Shown one piece after another: positions 1 through 10,978 of a stretch of 64,000 bases of DNA. The notes below the pieces were generated by a model that was given only the letters and a program-made list of their open reading frames with translations, did not search any database and was not told the origin of the DNA. A program made the position numbers and the translations under genes. The stretch is from Dugong dugon (taxonomy: Eukaryota; Chordata; Mammalia; Sirenia; Dugongidae): the NCBI GenBank assembly GCA_030035585.1, contig CM057482.1:47287501-47351500 (forward strand), written 5' to 3'. Positions within the stretch are counted from its first letter, which is position 1. Every line of letters starts with the position of its first letter.

Positions 1-139
1 AGGTGAGCATGACAGAAGCCTGGACCACGGGGGAACCACAGGGTGGTCAAAAGAGGTTTGATGAAGTATATATTTTGAAGGTAGAGCAGGCAGGAATTGC
101 TGGTAGATTAAAAGTACCTTTTGTGTGTCAGAGAACGAG

Positions 140-470
140 ACATTGGTGGTTCAGTGGTAGAATTCTTGCCTCCCACATGGGAGACCCGGGTTCAATTCCC
201 GGCCAATGCACCTCATGTATGGCTACCACTCATTTGTCAGTGGAGGCTTGCATGTTGCTATGATGTTGAACAGGTTTCAGTAGAGCTTCCACAGACAAAG
301 GCCTGGTGATCTACTGAAAATCAACCAGTAAAAACCCCATGGATCACAAGAGTCCAATCTGCAACCAATGACGGGGACGGCGCAGGACAGGGCAGCATTA
401 TGTTCCTTTGTGCATGGGGTCGCCGTGAGTCAGGGGTTGATTTGATGGCAGTTAACAATAACAACAACAA
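140..470 (+). mobile_element. tRNA-Gly-derived afrotherian SINE, near full length
   Basis: Positions 140-210 read as an almost complete tRNA-Gly, with TGGTTCAGTGGTAGAATTCT as A-box region and GGTTCAATTCC as B box. The anticodon loop carries CCC. A SINE body follows (GTGGAGGCTTGCATGTTGCT..., AAGGCCTGGTGATCTACTG...). The tail ends in an AACAATAACAACAACAAA repeat, the same type of tail as the RTE LINEs in this window. No CCA-ready isolated tRNA gene context is present, so this is a SINE head and not a tRNA gene. Confidence 0.85.
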
Positions 471-574
471 ATGCGGTAAAGACCTTCTAAAACAAAGACC
501 ATACATCAGCCAGCCAACTACAGAACTGGCTAATACAAATCGCAGCCACCATTTTCCACGTGCCAAATGCTTTA

Positions 575-735
575 CATTTATTTGCTCACTTAATCCTCGC
601 AGCCCCTGCCAGGTGCGCAGCAGTATAATCACGATTCTACTGATGAGGAAGGTGGGGGTAAAAGCCCAAGGTCACACGTTCACAAGGAGCAGAGCCAGGA
701 CTTCAACCCAAGCCACTTACGCGGCTCAGTGGCCT
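575..735 (-). repeat. MIR fragment
   Basis: The pattern 'CACTTAATCCTCGCAG ... GATGAGGAAGGTG ... AAGGTCACAC ... CCAGGACTTCAACCCA' is the reverse complement of the MIR core and tRNA-related part. It is diverged and has no coding content. Confidence 0.6.
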
Positions 736-1544
736 CTTCCTTGCCGTACTCCCTGCATCCTCAACTCCCTCCACTTTCACACGCAGGGTGTGCAAACCTG
801 GGTGTGGAGGAAAATGACTATTTGATCCAACCCAGGAACAGTCTTATTGGTTCCTTTTCCAAGATGAAAACCTCTTGGGGTTTCCACTTTATCTCAAAAC
901 GTAAATTTATCTTGGCAGTCAGAGCTCTGTGGCAAAGGAAATGCTACAAGGAGCCTGTAAGAGCAGGCCCCAGGGATGCCTGTCTGTTCCTCCAGCCGCT
1001 GCCTCTCCAGGAACCCCTCCAGGGATCATCAGCTGGAGCCAAGGTGGAGAGGGATGGGCCATCCCAGCTTCTCCCGAGGTGCCCCTGACAGCCCTGCATA
1101 GCTGTTTTGTCCTGTTTGATTCTGTATCCATGGGGTACCGAAGACAATAGAAAATATCTTGAATATTACAAAACCAAACAAGACGGAAGCATTGGGAACT
1201 TGAAGGGGGAAGCATTAAGTTGAATTGGCTTTTCCAAAAAAAAAAAGAAAAAGGACTACTCGTTTTTATGGAATAAGCCCTGGAATGCCATGGGAACAGG
1301 AAAGAAGCACCTCGGGGTGCTCGGGAGCGGGATGAGCAGCACCTTTGACGTGCCTCCTGCACCTGGGAATTCATGGAGAAGAGGTAGGCCAGAAGAGCCC
1401 CACAATGAAACAGAACACCAGAATATTCGGGGGGCTGGGCGTGGGCAATAGAAGGGAAGAATATTATTCAGTGATAGCCTACTTTGTCAACAGGAATATG
1501 ACCAGGATTCCATTTACCAAAAAAGCCAAACCTACTGCCTGCCT
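736..1544. other. Intronic sequence without recognised feature
   Basis: No exon-like splice structure or recognised repeat. The open frames on both strands here are short and show no domain. Confidence 0.5.
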
Positions 1545-1693
1545 GGAGCCCTGGTGGCACAGTGGTTAAGAGCCCAGGCTGCTAACCAAAAGGCTGGCAA
1601 TTCGAATCTACCAGCCACTCCCTGGAAATCCCATAGGGCAGTTCTACTCTATTCTGCAGGGTCACAGCAATGGGTTTGGGTTTTTTTTTTTGG
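1545..1693 (+). mobile_element. Short afrotherian tRNA-derived SINE
   Basis: Starts GGAGCCCTGGTGGCACAGTG and has the B-box-like GCAATTCGAATC. It continues GGGCAGTTCTACTCT and ends CAATGGGTTTGGG plus a T-run. This is the short SINE type of the window, and the SINEs at 17010-17156, 43963-44139 and 61511-61677 belong to the same type. Confidence 0.85.
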
Positions 1694-1809
1694 TATAGTG
1701 CTTGCCCTGGGAAGGAGTCCATAGATATGTCAGTTGGAAAGGGGGTCCATGTGCTGCCTCTCTCAGTTCCGACTGCAGGGCTTAGCTTTCCTGGGCATGA
1801 GAGCAAAGG

Positions 1810-2262
1810 TTCCCTCGACACCACACACAACCCACACCCCACACACAGCTCTCTCACACACACACATACCTCACATACATGTGCACACACACCTCACATA
1901 CACACCACTCTCATACACCACATACCACACAGCTCACACATGCGTACCACACACCAACACACATCTTACACAGCTCTCACACACACACCACACTCCCATA
2001 TACACACGCTCCACACACACTTCACACACAAACACCTCACACATACATGTGCACACACACCTCACATACACACAACTCTCATATACACCACACGTCACAC
2101 ACGCATACCACACACCCACACACACCTTACATACATACACACTCCACACACACCTCACACATATCTTACACACACCTCTCACACACACACCACCCCCTCA
2201 CACACACACACGCATGCACGCACGCACGCACGCACGCACGCAGGCACGCATGCGCACACACA
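1810..2262. repeat. CA-rich compound microsatellite
   Basis: About 450 bp of imperfect CA/ACAC units broken by CTC and TAC variants, ending in an ACGC tract (about 2209-2254). It produces long His/Thr-rich open frames in several frames at once, which come from composition and not from a gene. Confidence 0.95.
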
Positions 2263-2312
2263 GCCAGCAGAATTAAGTCCTCCAGTTTCTTTGACGCGCC
2301 AAGGGTAGAGCA

Positions 2313-2475
2313 GTGCTTCTCAACCTTATATGTGCATCAGAATCCCCCGAGGGCTTGTTAAAATACAGTTTGCTGGGTCACCCCCAGAGATTCTGGGGTG
2401 AGGGTGAGAATTCGCATTTTATGCACCTTCCAGACTGATGCCGATTCTGTGGTCTTGGATTATCACATTTGCTTA
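2313..2475 (+). repeat. MER5-type hAT (Charlie) MITE
   Basis: CAGTGCTTCTCAACCTTA at the left end is followed by GCATCAGAATCCCC, GGCTTGTTAAAA and GAGAATTCGCATTT. This is the order expected for the non-autonomous MER5 DNA transposon. The right terminal inverted repeat is decayed. Confidence 0.75.
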
Positions 2476-2544
2476 AGGCATTTCTCTTCTCAAATAGCAC
2501 CACAGAGGATACCCAGTGCGGGCAGGGGACATTGACAGTATAGC

Positions 2545-2740
2545 CAACATTGACTATTTACTACATTTACTATGAGTTCTAGGCGCTTTACCTACATTAT
2601 TTCATTTCCTTTTCACAACCACCACACAAAGCAGGAATTATTATTATCCCCGTTTTACAGATTAGGAAACTGAAACAAGAGGAGAAGCCCAGGGTCCACT
2701 TCTAGCAGCAGAGCTGGTATGTGACCCACGTGGCAGGACT
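2545..2740 (-). repeat. MIR
   Basis: AGGCGCTTTACCTACATTAT ... TTATTATCCCCGTTTTACAG ATTAGGAAACTGAAA is the reverse complement of the MIR 3' half. Confidence 0.8.
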
Positions 2741-2795
2741 TCAGGGGCTGTACTCAAAACCACTGCCCCCTCCTGCCTGCTCTTAATGACAAACA

Positions 2796-4045
2796 CCGTT
2801 GTTGATGTTGTTGGGTGCCATCAAGTCGGTTCCGAGTCATAGCTACCCCACGTACAACAGAACGAAACACTGTCCAGTCCTGCGCCATCCTCACAATAAT
2901 TGTTACATTGAGTCCCTTGTTGCTGCCACTGTGTCAATCCATCTTGTTGAGGGTCTTCCTCTTTTTCGCTGGCCCTCTATTTTACCAAGCATGGTGTCCT
3001 TCTCCAGGGACTGATCCCTTCTGATAACATGTCCAAAGTAGGTGAGGCAAAGTCTCACCATCCTTGCTTATAAGGAGCATTCTGGCTGTACTTCTTCCAA
3101 GACAGATTTGTTCGTTCTTTTTGCAGTCCACGGTATATTCAGTACTCTTCACCAACACCACAATTCAAAAGCGTCAATTCTTCTTCGATCTTCCTTATTT
3201 ATCATCCAATTTTCACATGCATATAAAGTGACTGAAAACACCATGGCTTGGGTCAGGCGAACCTTAGTCTTCAAGGTGACATCTTTGCTTTTCAACACTT
3301 TAAAGAGGTCTTTTGCAGCAGATTTGCCCAATGCAGTGCGTCTTTTGACTTCTTGACTGCTGCTTCCATGGGTGTTGATCGTTGATCCAAGTAAAATGAA
3401 ATTCTTGACAGCTTCAATATTTTCTTCGTTTATCATGATGTTGCTTATTGGTCCAGTTGTTTCCTTTATGTTGAGGTGTAATCCATACTGAAGGCTGTGG
3501 TCTTTGATCTTCATCAGTAAGTGCTTCAAGTCTTCTTCACTTTCAGCAAGCAAGGTTGTGACATCTGCATAATGCAGGTTGTTAATGAGTCTTCCTCCAA
3601 TCCTGATGCCCCATTCTTCTTCATATAGTCCAGCTTCTCGGATTATCTGCTCAGCATACAGACTGAATAGGTATGGTGAAAGGATACAACCCTGACGCAA
3701 ATGTTTCCTGACTTTAAACCATGCAGTATCCTCTTGTTCTGTTTGAACAACTGTCTCTTGATCTGTGTACAAGTTCCTCACAAATAAGTGTTCTGGAATT
3801 CCCATTCTTCACAATGGTATCCATAATTTGTTATGATCCACACAGTCGAATCCTTTTGCATAGTCAATAAACACAGGTAAACATCTTTCTGGTATTCTCT
3901 GCTTTCAGCCAGGATCCATCTGACATCAGCAATGATATCCCTGGTTCTACAGCCTCTTCTGAATCCGGCTTTAATTTCTGGCAGTTCCCTGGTGATGTAC
4001 TGCTGCAGCCGCTTGTGAATGATCTTCAGCAAAATTTTATGAAAA
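2796..4045 (-). mobile_element. RTE-clade LINE, 3' part, degenerate RT
   Basis: On the minus strand 4032-3778 and 3805-3149 encode two overlapping parts of an RTE-type reverse transcriptase, separated by a frameshift. Recognisable pieces are ESREYQKDVYLCL (motif A region), RQGCILSPYLFSLYAEQI (motif B) and IGGRLINNLHYAD (motif C). Motif C reads YADV where YADD is needed, so the second catalytic aspartate is gone. The 3' end (about 2800) has the GTTGTTGGGTGCCATCAAGT tail shared with the SINEs. It is 5'-truncated and dead. Confidence 0.85.
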
Positions 4046-4961
4046 ACCAGATGAGGTGGCAGGATATTTAGGGCAAGTCAGATTTCTTGGATGACAGTCA
4101 GCATCCTAATTATCACAAATACGTACTCAGATCCACAATCCCCAGTGACTAACGCAATGACCAGCTCTAACACAGGGCAGCTGTTGGAGTTCCACAGTGT
4201 CAAACCAAGAGAACAGAGGAATCACTCAGAAGTGCTCATCCTCAGTGCTTTTTGTATGAAAGTAAATGTTTAAGACATTTATATGAGCAATAGTGAAATG
4301 ACAGTAAATACTGAAGGAGCTATTCTACCTTCCTGTCACCCACTGCCTTTTTATTTTTATTACAAATCGTAACAAGGGAACCAAGGATCCCAGCCACAAT
4401 GACAGAAGGCAGTGGTTCTCCCCGTGTAGTCCTGGGACCATCATCATCATCAGCATCTGCCCTCCGGAGACCCCCTGAGTCAGCACCTGGGGGCAGTGGC
4501 ACTCTGTTTAATGAGCCTTCCAGAGGGTTCTCAACCTTACAGAAGATCTTAATGCAACCTTAAGAAGTCGGCTTACTTAACCCTGTACAGTGACTATGGA
4601 TTCTTTTTAAATCTTTATTATATAAAAAAATACAAACCTCCCATCCCATGCTCCTCTCCCCCAGAGTCAGTGCTGGGAATGGGTGTGTCACCAGAGGGAG
4701 CTTTGGGTTGGATCCCTGAGCATGCCCCCCCCCCCACCATGCTTTTCTCTCCACAGGCCTGTGACTCCCAGCTTCAATTCTTCTCTCCCTCTCCGTGACC
4801 ACCAGACTCAAATCCAAAGTGGCCCACAGGCTCCCTGGCCTCCTGGGCCTCAGGGACCCTGCCCTGCATGAACTTCCCCTTTCAGCACCATGTAAGCTAG
4901 GTGTCACACTAGCCCAGGTTCACCCTGGCTCTGCCATCTGCAACTCTGGGTGAATAACTGT
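4046..4961. other. Intronic sequence with a MER5-like remnant
   Basis: About 4398-4540 contains GGCAGTGGTTCTC ... CAGCATCTGCC ... GGTTCTCAACC, which resembles a minus-strand MER5-type MITE. A poly-C run lies at 4728-4736. Nothing else was recognised. Confidence 0.45.
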
Positions 4962-5372
4962 TATGGATTGTGTTCCCCCAATACATATGTCGAAGTCTTA
5001 ACCCCTGTACCTATGCATGTTATGAAACGTTACGTTAATAAAGTCATACCAGAGTAAGGTGGGTCCTGAACCTAATCCTTTCTGAGTGATATCTTACAAA
5101 AAGGGCAGAAAAGACAGACACACACTGGGGAAGACAGCATATGGGGATCCGTCTACGAGCCTTGGATACCAGGAACTGCCTGGGACTACTGAAGCTGAAT
5201 AAGACAAGGAAGGTCTTCCCCTAGGGGCCACACAGAGCAAATATAGCCTTGCTGACACCTGCATTCAGACTTTTGGGCTCCAAAATCGTGAGATAATAAA
5301 TTTCTGCTCTTTCAAGCCACCCATTTGTAGTATTTTTTGTGATGGTAGACATAGGAACCTCAGACAGTAACT
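4962..5372 (+). repeat. Ancient mammalian interspersed repeat, copy 1 of 2
   Basis: Begins TATGGATTGTGTTCCCCCAA, with AAGTCTTAACCCCTGTACCT inside. It contains AGACACACACTGGGGAAGAC and ends near GAGATAATAAATTTCTGCTC ... AAGCCACCCATTTGTAG. A second copy is at 34268-34647. I recognise it as a common old mammalian repeat but cannot name the family with certainty. Confidence 0.6.
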
Positions 5373-5417
5373 CAGGCCCATTTCTTCATCTGTATATCAG
5401 AGCACATGCCTTCCTCA

Positions 5418-5628
5418 GGAAGCCCTGGTGGTGCAAACAGTCAAGCGCTCAGCTGCTAACCAGAAGATTGGCAATTTGAACCCATCCAGTGGCTCCGCAG
5501 AAGAAAGGCCTGGTGATTTGCTCCGTAAAGATCACACCAGGAAAATCCTATGCAGCAGTTCTCTGTCACATGGCTTCACCGTAAGTCGGAATTGTTTCTC
5601 AGCAGCACCTAACAACAATGTCCCCAAA
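5418..5628 (+). mobile_element. Long afrotherian tRNA-derived SINE
   Basis: GGAAGCCCTGGTGGTGCAAA start, CAATTTGAACCCATCC B-box region, body with GAAAGGCCTGGTGATTTGCT, and tail GCACCTAACAACAATG. The tail matches the RTE 3' end at 34180-34203. Confidence 0.85.
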
Positions 5629-6429
5629 TAGAGGCCTAGCACAGCATCTGGCAGGGGGTTGGCCCTCAGCAAACGTCATCCCCTGAGCCTCTATTTTCTG
5701 CCTGAACTGCTTTTTGGATTCTCGCTTCCTTGCTCACACTGCGCTCATGCCTGGACAGCCTGAGCCCTGCCCTGGTGCCCACAACCTCACCCAGTACCCT
5801 TCCCAGACACCCACACAATGGCAAGACCAGGGCGGCGGGTGTCTGTCCCGGGGAAGGCTGCAAGGAAGCAAGATGAGACCCACAAGCAGTGAATCTATGT
5901 TAGGTGTCTTCTCAGGCAGGTTCCCACTGGACTCCCACAGCAGTCCTGCAAAGATACTGCCATCTCATTCTGCGTACTGGGGAGACTGAGGCTGGGCGGC
6001 CTAGCCAACGACTACCCCACGGTCAGTACACAGCAGTAAGGGGACTCAATCCCAGGTCTGGCGGCGGCTGCCCTCCCAGCCAGGCTGCATCTGTGGCTGA
6101 GAAACAAAGCTCAGAGTCTTGCTTTAGGAAACAAAGGTGGGGCCATGGCCCAGGGGATGTCCCACTTGTTCCCATGTAGGACAGGTGCCCACCCTGGCTG
6201 CCCACCTATACCATTCCTCTGCCCTTAGAAGTTAATAGTGTTGGCGTAGGTAACCTCACCCCTTCTAGAAGCCCTAGCCTGCCAAACACAATGAGGAGTC
6301 TGATTTTAAAACGTCACCTTCTCAGCAAAGCCTTTTGGCCAGTCCAGCTAAAATTTCAAGTTCTACCCCATCAACTTCCTTTCCCCATCCCTACTGTACT
6401 TTTTCTTTTTATTGCTTACATCTATCCAT
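5629..6429. other. Intronic sequence with a probable MIR remnant
   Basis: About 5930-6070 (minus) resembles MIR (CCTGCAAAGATACTGCCATC ... GGGGAGACTGAGGC ... GGGGACTCAATCCC). The rest is unassigned. Confidence 0.4.
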
Positions 6430-6602
6430 ACGGTTAGGGTGCTCGACTATTAACTGAAAGGTTAGCAGTTCCAGTCCACCCAGAGGCGGCAGGGAAGAAA
6501 GGTCCGTTGATCTATTCCTTCCCAAAAATCAGACACTGAAAACCCTACGGAGCACAGTTCTACCCTGACACATGTGGGGTCACCATGAGTCAGAGTAATC
6601 TA
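6430..6602 (+). mobile_element. Afrotherian SINE, 5'-worn copy
   Basis: GGTTAGGGTGCTCGACTATT ... AGCAGTTCCAGTCCACCCAG ... TGTGGGGTCACCATGAGTCA. Same body as the SINE at 5418-5628, without its first bases and its AACAAC tail. Confidence 0.75.
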
Positions 6603-6619
6603 CACTCTACAGTTCACTG

Positions 6620-6782
6620 ATTTACTGCATGCATGATCCATCTCCTCCACTAAAACGTCAGCTTCCCAAGGAAGGAGCCTCTGACTGGAGGAAGTTTGTG
6701 TTTTGTGCGTGGTAGTATTCCCAGTGCCTGGCACAGTGCCTGGCGCACAGCAGGTACTCAGTAAATACTTGCTGAATGTGAA
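6620..6782 (+). repeat. L2 3' end
   Basis: The stretch CCCAGTGCCTGGCACAGTGC ... GTACTCAGTAAATACTTGCT GAATG is the characteristic L2 3' terminus. Confidence 0.65.
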
Positions 6783-6939
6783 GGCTGGAAAAGCAGAGTC
6801 TGTGGGGACAAATGCCCATTCTGAAAATAGTACATGTGACAAAGAAATGGAAGTGATTAAGTTTACAAAGGGTAAAACTTAAAGACGTACAACTTAATAC
6901 TTGCAGAAAAAGAAAAACAAATGGAAACAAACTTGGCAG

Positions 6940-7337
6940 GATGGTCTAGGAGTTAAACCTCCCCACTTCACAGGGAGTCAGCTCAGTCCCAGCTCTGCCA
7001 CTCACTAGTAGCATACTTTTAGATGACAGATGTATCTTCTCAGAGCCTCAGTTTCCCCATCTACTGACAGAAATAATAATACTTCACTTACAAGGTTACT
7101 GAAAGGTAAGATAGTATAGTTAAGAACAAAGACTGACACCGGACTGCCAGGGTCAAATCCTTACTCTGTATTTACAAGCTGGGTGGCCTTGAGTTATTTA
7201 ATGCTCTGTGCCTCAGTTTCCCCATATACAAAATGGAGATTATAGCAGCCCCTGTCTCATAGCGTTGCGAGGACTAAATGAATTAGAAACCCAAGGTATC
7301 CAATATTCATGCTCTCAATAAATGGTAGCTGTTCTCA
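6940..7337 (+). repeat. Two MIR copies head to tail
   Basis: 6940-7106 (CCTCAGTTTCCCCATCTACT) and 7108-7337 (CAGGGTCAAATCCTTACTCT ... CCTCAGTTTCCCCATATACA ... CTCAATAAATGGTAGCTG) are both sense MIR elements. Confidence 0.75.
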
Positions 7338-7659
7338 GTTTCATCACCTCCACCACCCTCTCCACAATAGGACAATGAGTGGTAGTGATCGTGACCTTCC
7401 CCTATCTGCCAAATAGTGATCGATGCAGGGACACATCAGACGGCTCTGCTGAAAAACAAAGGTCTGAGATTTTCCATGGCTCAGTTCAAAGACTTGGGTC
7501 TGGGCATCACTCCCAGGCTTGGGAGATGCCAAACTGATTAGATGTCCTTAATCAACAGGCAATACAGGGGCAGGCAGAGCCCGAAGGCACTCCCTTGCGT
7601 GGAAGTGGGTGGAGAGGGAGCCCAGGAGAAGTGCTCACAAAACCATGGGAGGATCAAGG

Positions 7660-8540
7660 AAAAAAAGGAAAATGACAGGTGTTGGTGAGGATCCATTGAC
7701 AGTGGGAATGCAAAATGGTACAGCCACTGTGGAAAACAGTTTGGCGTTCCTCAAAAAGTTACAGGAAGAACTATCATAGGACCCAGCAATCCCAATCCTA
7801 GGTATATACCCTAAAGAACTGAAAGCAGGGACTCAAGAAGAAACCTGTACACCAATGTTCATTGCAGCACTGTTCACAATAGCCAAAAGGTAGAAACAAC
7901 CTAAATGTCCATCAACAGATGGATAAACAAAATGTGGTATATACATACAGTGGGATATTTACCAGTTACTGCCAAGCCAATTCTGACTCATGGTGACCCA
8001 TAGGTGTCGGAGTAGAACTGTGCTCCACAGGGGTTTCAATGGCTGATTTTTCAGAAGTAGATCACCAGGCCTTTCTTCTGAGGCACTGCTGGGTGGACTC
8101 TAACCACCAGCCTTTCAGTTAGCAGTTGAGCACATTAACTGTTCCTGCCACACAGGGACTCCATAATGGAATATGACATCTATAAAGAGAAATGAGGTCC
8201 TACTACCTGCTACAACATGGGTGAACCTTGAAAACACTATGCTGAGTAAAATAAGTCAGTCACAAAAGATCCCACTTACATGAAATAGGCAAATGCACAG
8301 AGATCAAAGCTAACTAGTGCTTATCAGGGTGGGAGGGATGGGAAAAGGGAAGTCTTTGCTTAGGGGCATTAAGTCTTTGTGGATGGGAGTGGAATGATTT
8401 GGAGACGGACAGTTGTGATAGCTGTACAACACGGTGAATGTATTCCATGTCACTGAATTGTCCATGCAAAAAATACTGAATTGGTAAATGTTTTGTTATA
8501 CATGTTTTACCGCAAAAACAACACAACAAATATCACCACC
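7660..8540 (+). mobile_element. Old L1 3' fragment interrupted by a SINE
   Basis: ORF2 C-terminal coding sequence with many stops (GGGAATGCAAAATGGTACAG ... TCCATCAACAGATGGATAAAC) runs into a 3' UTR (GTGGGAGGGATGGGAAAAGG ... TTTTGTTATACATG). Positions 7961-8164 are a later SINE insertion on the opposite strand. Confidence 0.75.
7961..8164 (-). mobile_element. Afrotherian SINE inside old L1
   Basis: GCCAAGCCAATTCTGACTCA TGGTGACCC ... GATCACCAGGCCTTTCTTCT ... CAGTTAGCAGTTGAGC is the reverse complement of the long SINE body. L1 sequence continues on both sides, so the SINE is younger. Confidence 0.85.
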
Positions 8541-9336
8541 CCCCACACCCCAAAAAAAAGAAAAGGAAAAAAAGCTATGGGAGCCTGGCATCTGGTCCCC
8601 TGGACATCTAAGGGCCCGAGGGCTTCTGGCCTGCCAGAGCGAGGGCTGGAGCACTGTGCAGAGTGAGTGGTGGGCTCGCCAGGAGGAGGAAGGCCAGGAC
8701 GAGGCACCCTCATATAGCTGCTTGACAAAGAAATCAGATATGGATCCCAGCAGGGCCTCACACCCTTGAGCTAAAAGAGGGTAAACCCTGTGGTGGAAAA
8801 TATGCCCCACCCTCAGGGTCTCCCTCCACCCACCCAGGAAAGGAGGAGCGTCTCCAGGTTAAACTCCTCTCTGTACATCCTGCAAACAGGTATCTCCCTT
8901 CCTCTCAACCAGCGCAAACCCGGGGCATGCCCGACCCCAAAACTGTAGGCTGACCAGATCATCAGTGAATCTGCCCAACTCATACTAGGCTCAGGAGAAG
9001 CCTGGCATGAGTGGTCCCATTGTTACAGGACTCTGACTGCACCCACCTGCTGCTCTAGAGACACAGGTGGGGCCTCGGGCTCAGGCCCTCGATGGGCTCT
9101 AGAGACACAGGTGGGGCCTTGGGCTCAGGCCCTCTGTGGAAGCTAGGAAGATGCTGGTCCACATCGAGATCCCTCCAGAGACCCGGGCTCGGCAGCGCCT
9201 CCGTCCTGAGCTAGGGCTGCTCTCAAGGAGCAGCAAGCTTTGGTTCTCTTTCCCTCCTCAGCTCTGATACCTTGACAATGTAGGGAATTCCAAGACTGCT
9301 CTGTAATTCTTCACTAAAAATTGCTCCCACCACCTA
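8541..9336. other. Intronic sequence with a short tandem duplication
   Basis: Two copies of a 44-bp unit (GCTCTAGAGACACAGGTGGG...) start at 9052 and 9096. No other feature recognised. Confidence 0.5.
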
Positions 9337-9700
9337 TCTGTCACTTTGTCAGACTGTGGTGGCTTGTGTGTTGCTGTGATGCTAGAAACTATGCCATCAG
9401 TGTTTCAAATACCAGCAGAGTCACCCAGAGTAGACAAGTTTCAGTGGAGCTTTAGGACTATGGCAGGCTAGGAAGAAAGGCCTGGTGATCTGCTTCCAAA
9501 AATTAGCCAGTAAAAATCTCATGGATCACAACAGAACATTGTCTGGTATAGTGCTGGAAGATGAGCCCCCTAGGTTGGAAGGCACTCAAAATCCACAGTG
9601 GCCACAGTAATGGACTTCAGCATGCCCATCATCCTGAAGATGGTGCAGGACCAGACAATGTGCTTCTGATCCCAGGGATCGATACTAGTCATCCCAAAGG
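9337..9700 (+). mobile_element. Long afrotherian SINE of the 'TGCTGGAAGATGAGCCCC' type
   Basis: Contains GTGGTGGCTTGTGTGTTGCT, TTCAAATACCAGCAGAGTCA, GGATCACAACAGAACATTGT and TGCTGGAAGATGAGCCCCCT. Further copies of the same type lie at 35023-35398 (plus) and 41812-42190 (minus). Its body overlaps that of the tRNA-Gly SINEs (TTTCAGTGGAGCTT, AAGGCCTGGTGATCTG). Confidence 0.7.
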
Positions 9701-10619
9701 CCTCTTGAACCCAAGCCCTAGTAACAGCCAGACCAAGATGTGATCTCTGTAGGACACTGCAGACCAGCAAGTGGGAACCAGTCCAGGCTGGCCTGGCGTA
9801 ACCTTCTCTCCCCTTCCAGAAGCACATCTAATTTTTTAAGCTTATATCTGTAGAAACTGATGTTAAAATCTCATAGCCAATTTTCAATTTCACCGGGGAG
9901 ACTTTGGGGGTTCTTCAATCTAATGAATTCACAAAGGTCTCAAGGGTCTGGTGAACTACCTGAAATATGCAAGCTATAAATCTGCTCCCCAAAACTGCAG
10001 TCTGACTCTGGGAGGGTCTCTGCACGTATACTGGCTCTGGTTAATTCTGAGCACCCCAACAGCCTGAGTTGGACCCACCCTGGCTCCTTTCCACCCATAA
10101 GCCCCACAGTGGAACGGTCATGGGGGAAATGAACTCTTGTCTCAACTCTAAAGTGAAGGTTTTAATGCCAGATGCAGATGAGGACGCCCAGGGTCCAAAA
10201 ACATCGGCGGTAACTTAAATAGATCTCAGCATTCCACATGGTCCAGTCGCACCCTGGAGTCTAATCCAAAGAAGCACAGCCTGGCAAGCAAAAAAGAAAA
10301 TTTCAAAGGAAATCCTAAGCGCCACTTGCATTTCTTTAAGAACAATAAGAAGGGCTCTAATTCAAACCCCCAGCAGCGCCTCCTAAAATCCCCTCTTCTT
10401 TTCACCCTTTCCCGCACCCAGGGCCTCTCCCCTTCGCAGCTTGCAGTTCTCCTTCCTCCTTCCCTGCCCCACACACCAGACAGCGACCTGCAGCCACTTG
10501 TATCTCATCCCCTGCCCCCATCTCCCAAAGAAGGGAAGCATGAGGACCCCCTTCTCCAGGAACTGTCATTCTCCTCTCTTGACCATTTTTCTCCGAGTAA
10601 ATCTTTAAGAAGAGCTAGT
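9701..10619. other. Intronic sequence without recognised feature
   Basis: No repeat or exon recognised. Pyrimidine-rich patches around 10380-10470 give incidental open frames. Confidence 0.45.
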
Positions 10620-10978
10620 CATCTCCTTTAACCTTCACAATAACCTCAGACATGATTATCTCACTTTAAACTGGGTGCCATCGAGTTGACTCTGACTCAT
10701 GGTGACCTCATGCATGTAAGAACAGAATTGTGCTCCATAGGGTTTTCAAGGCTGTCACCTTTCGGGCCTTTCTTTCAAGACACCTCTGGATGGACTTGGA
10801 CTTCTAACCTTCTGGCTAGTAGCCGAGCACCTAACCATCTGCACCACCCAGGGGGCTCCTTATTCCATTCTACAGATGAGAAAACAGGGCCAGAGACAAT
10901 ACATGACTCACACAAAGTCAGTGCTGGAAGTAAGACTTGAACACATGTCAAATGCGAGCCACTGCTCAGAGCCTGCAC
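10620..10978 (-). repeat. MIR split by a SINE
   Basis: CTTTAACCTTCACAATAACC TCAGACATG (to 10671) and ATTCTACAGATGAGAAAACA GGGCC ... (from 10859) are the two halves of one minus-strand MIR. Confidence 0.7.
10672..10858 (-). mobile_element. Afrotherian SINE inserted in MIR
   Basis: GGGTGCCATCGAGTTGACTC TGACTCATGGTGACC ... TGCTCCATAGGGTTTTCAAG ... TAGCCGAGCACCTAACCATC is the reverse complement of the long SINE. Confidence 0.85.

Noticed and set aside
140-210. Functional tRNA-Gly gene
   Set aside because: It is followed directly by a SINE body and an RTE-like tail, so it is the head of a transposon copy.
1670-2361. Long His/Thr-rich open frames
   Set aside because: Produced by the CA-rich microsatellite; several overlapping frames are open at once and there is no gene context.
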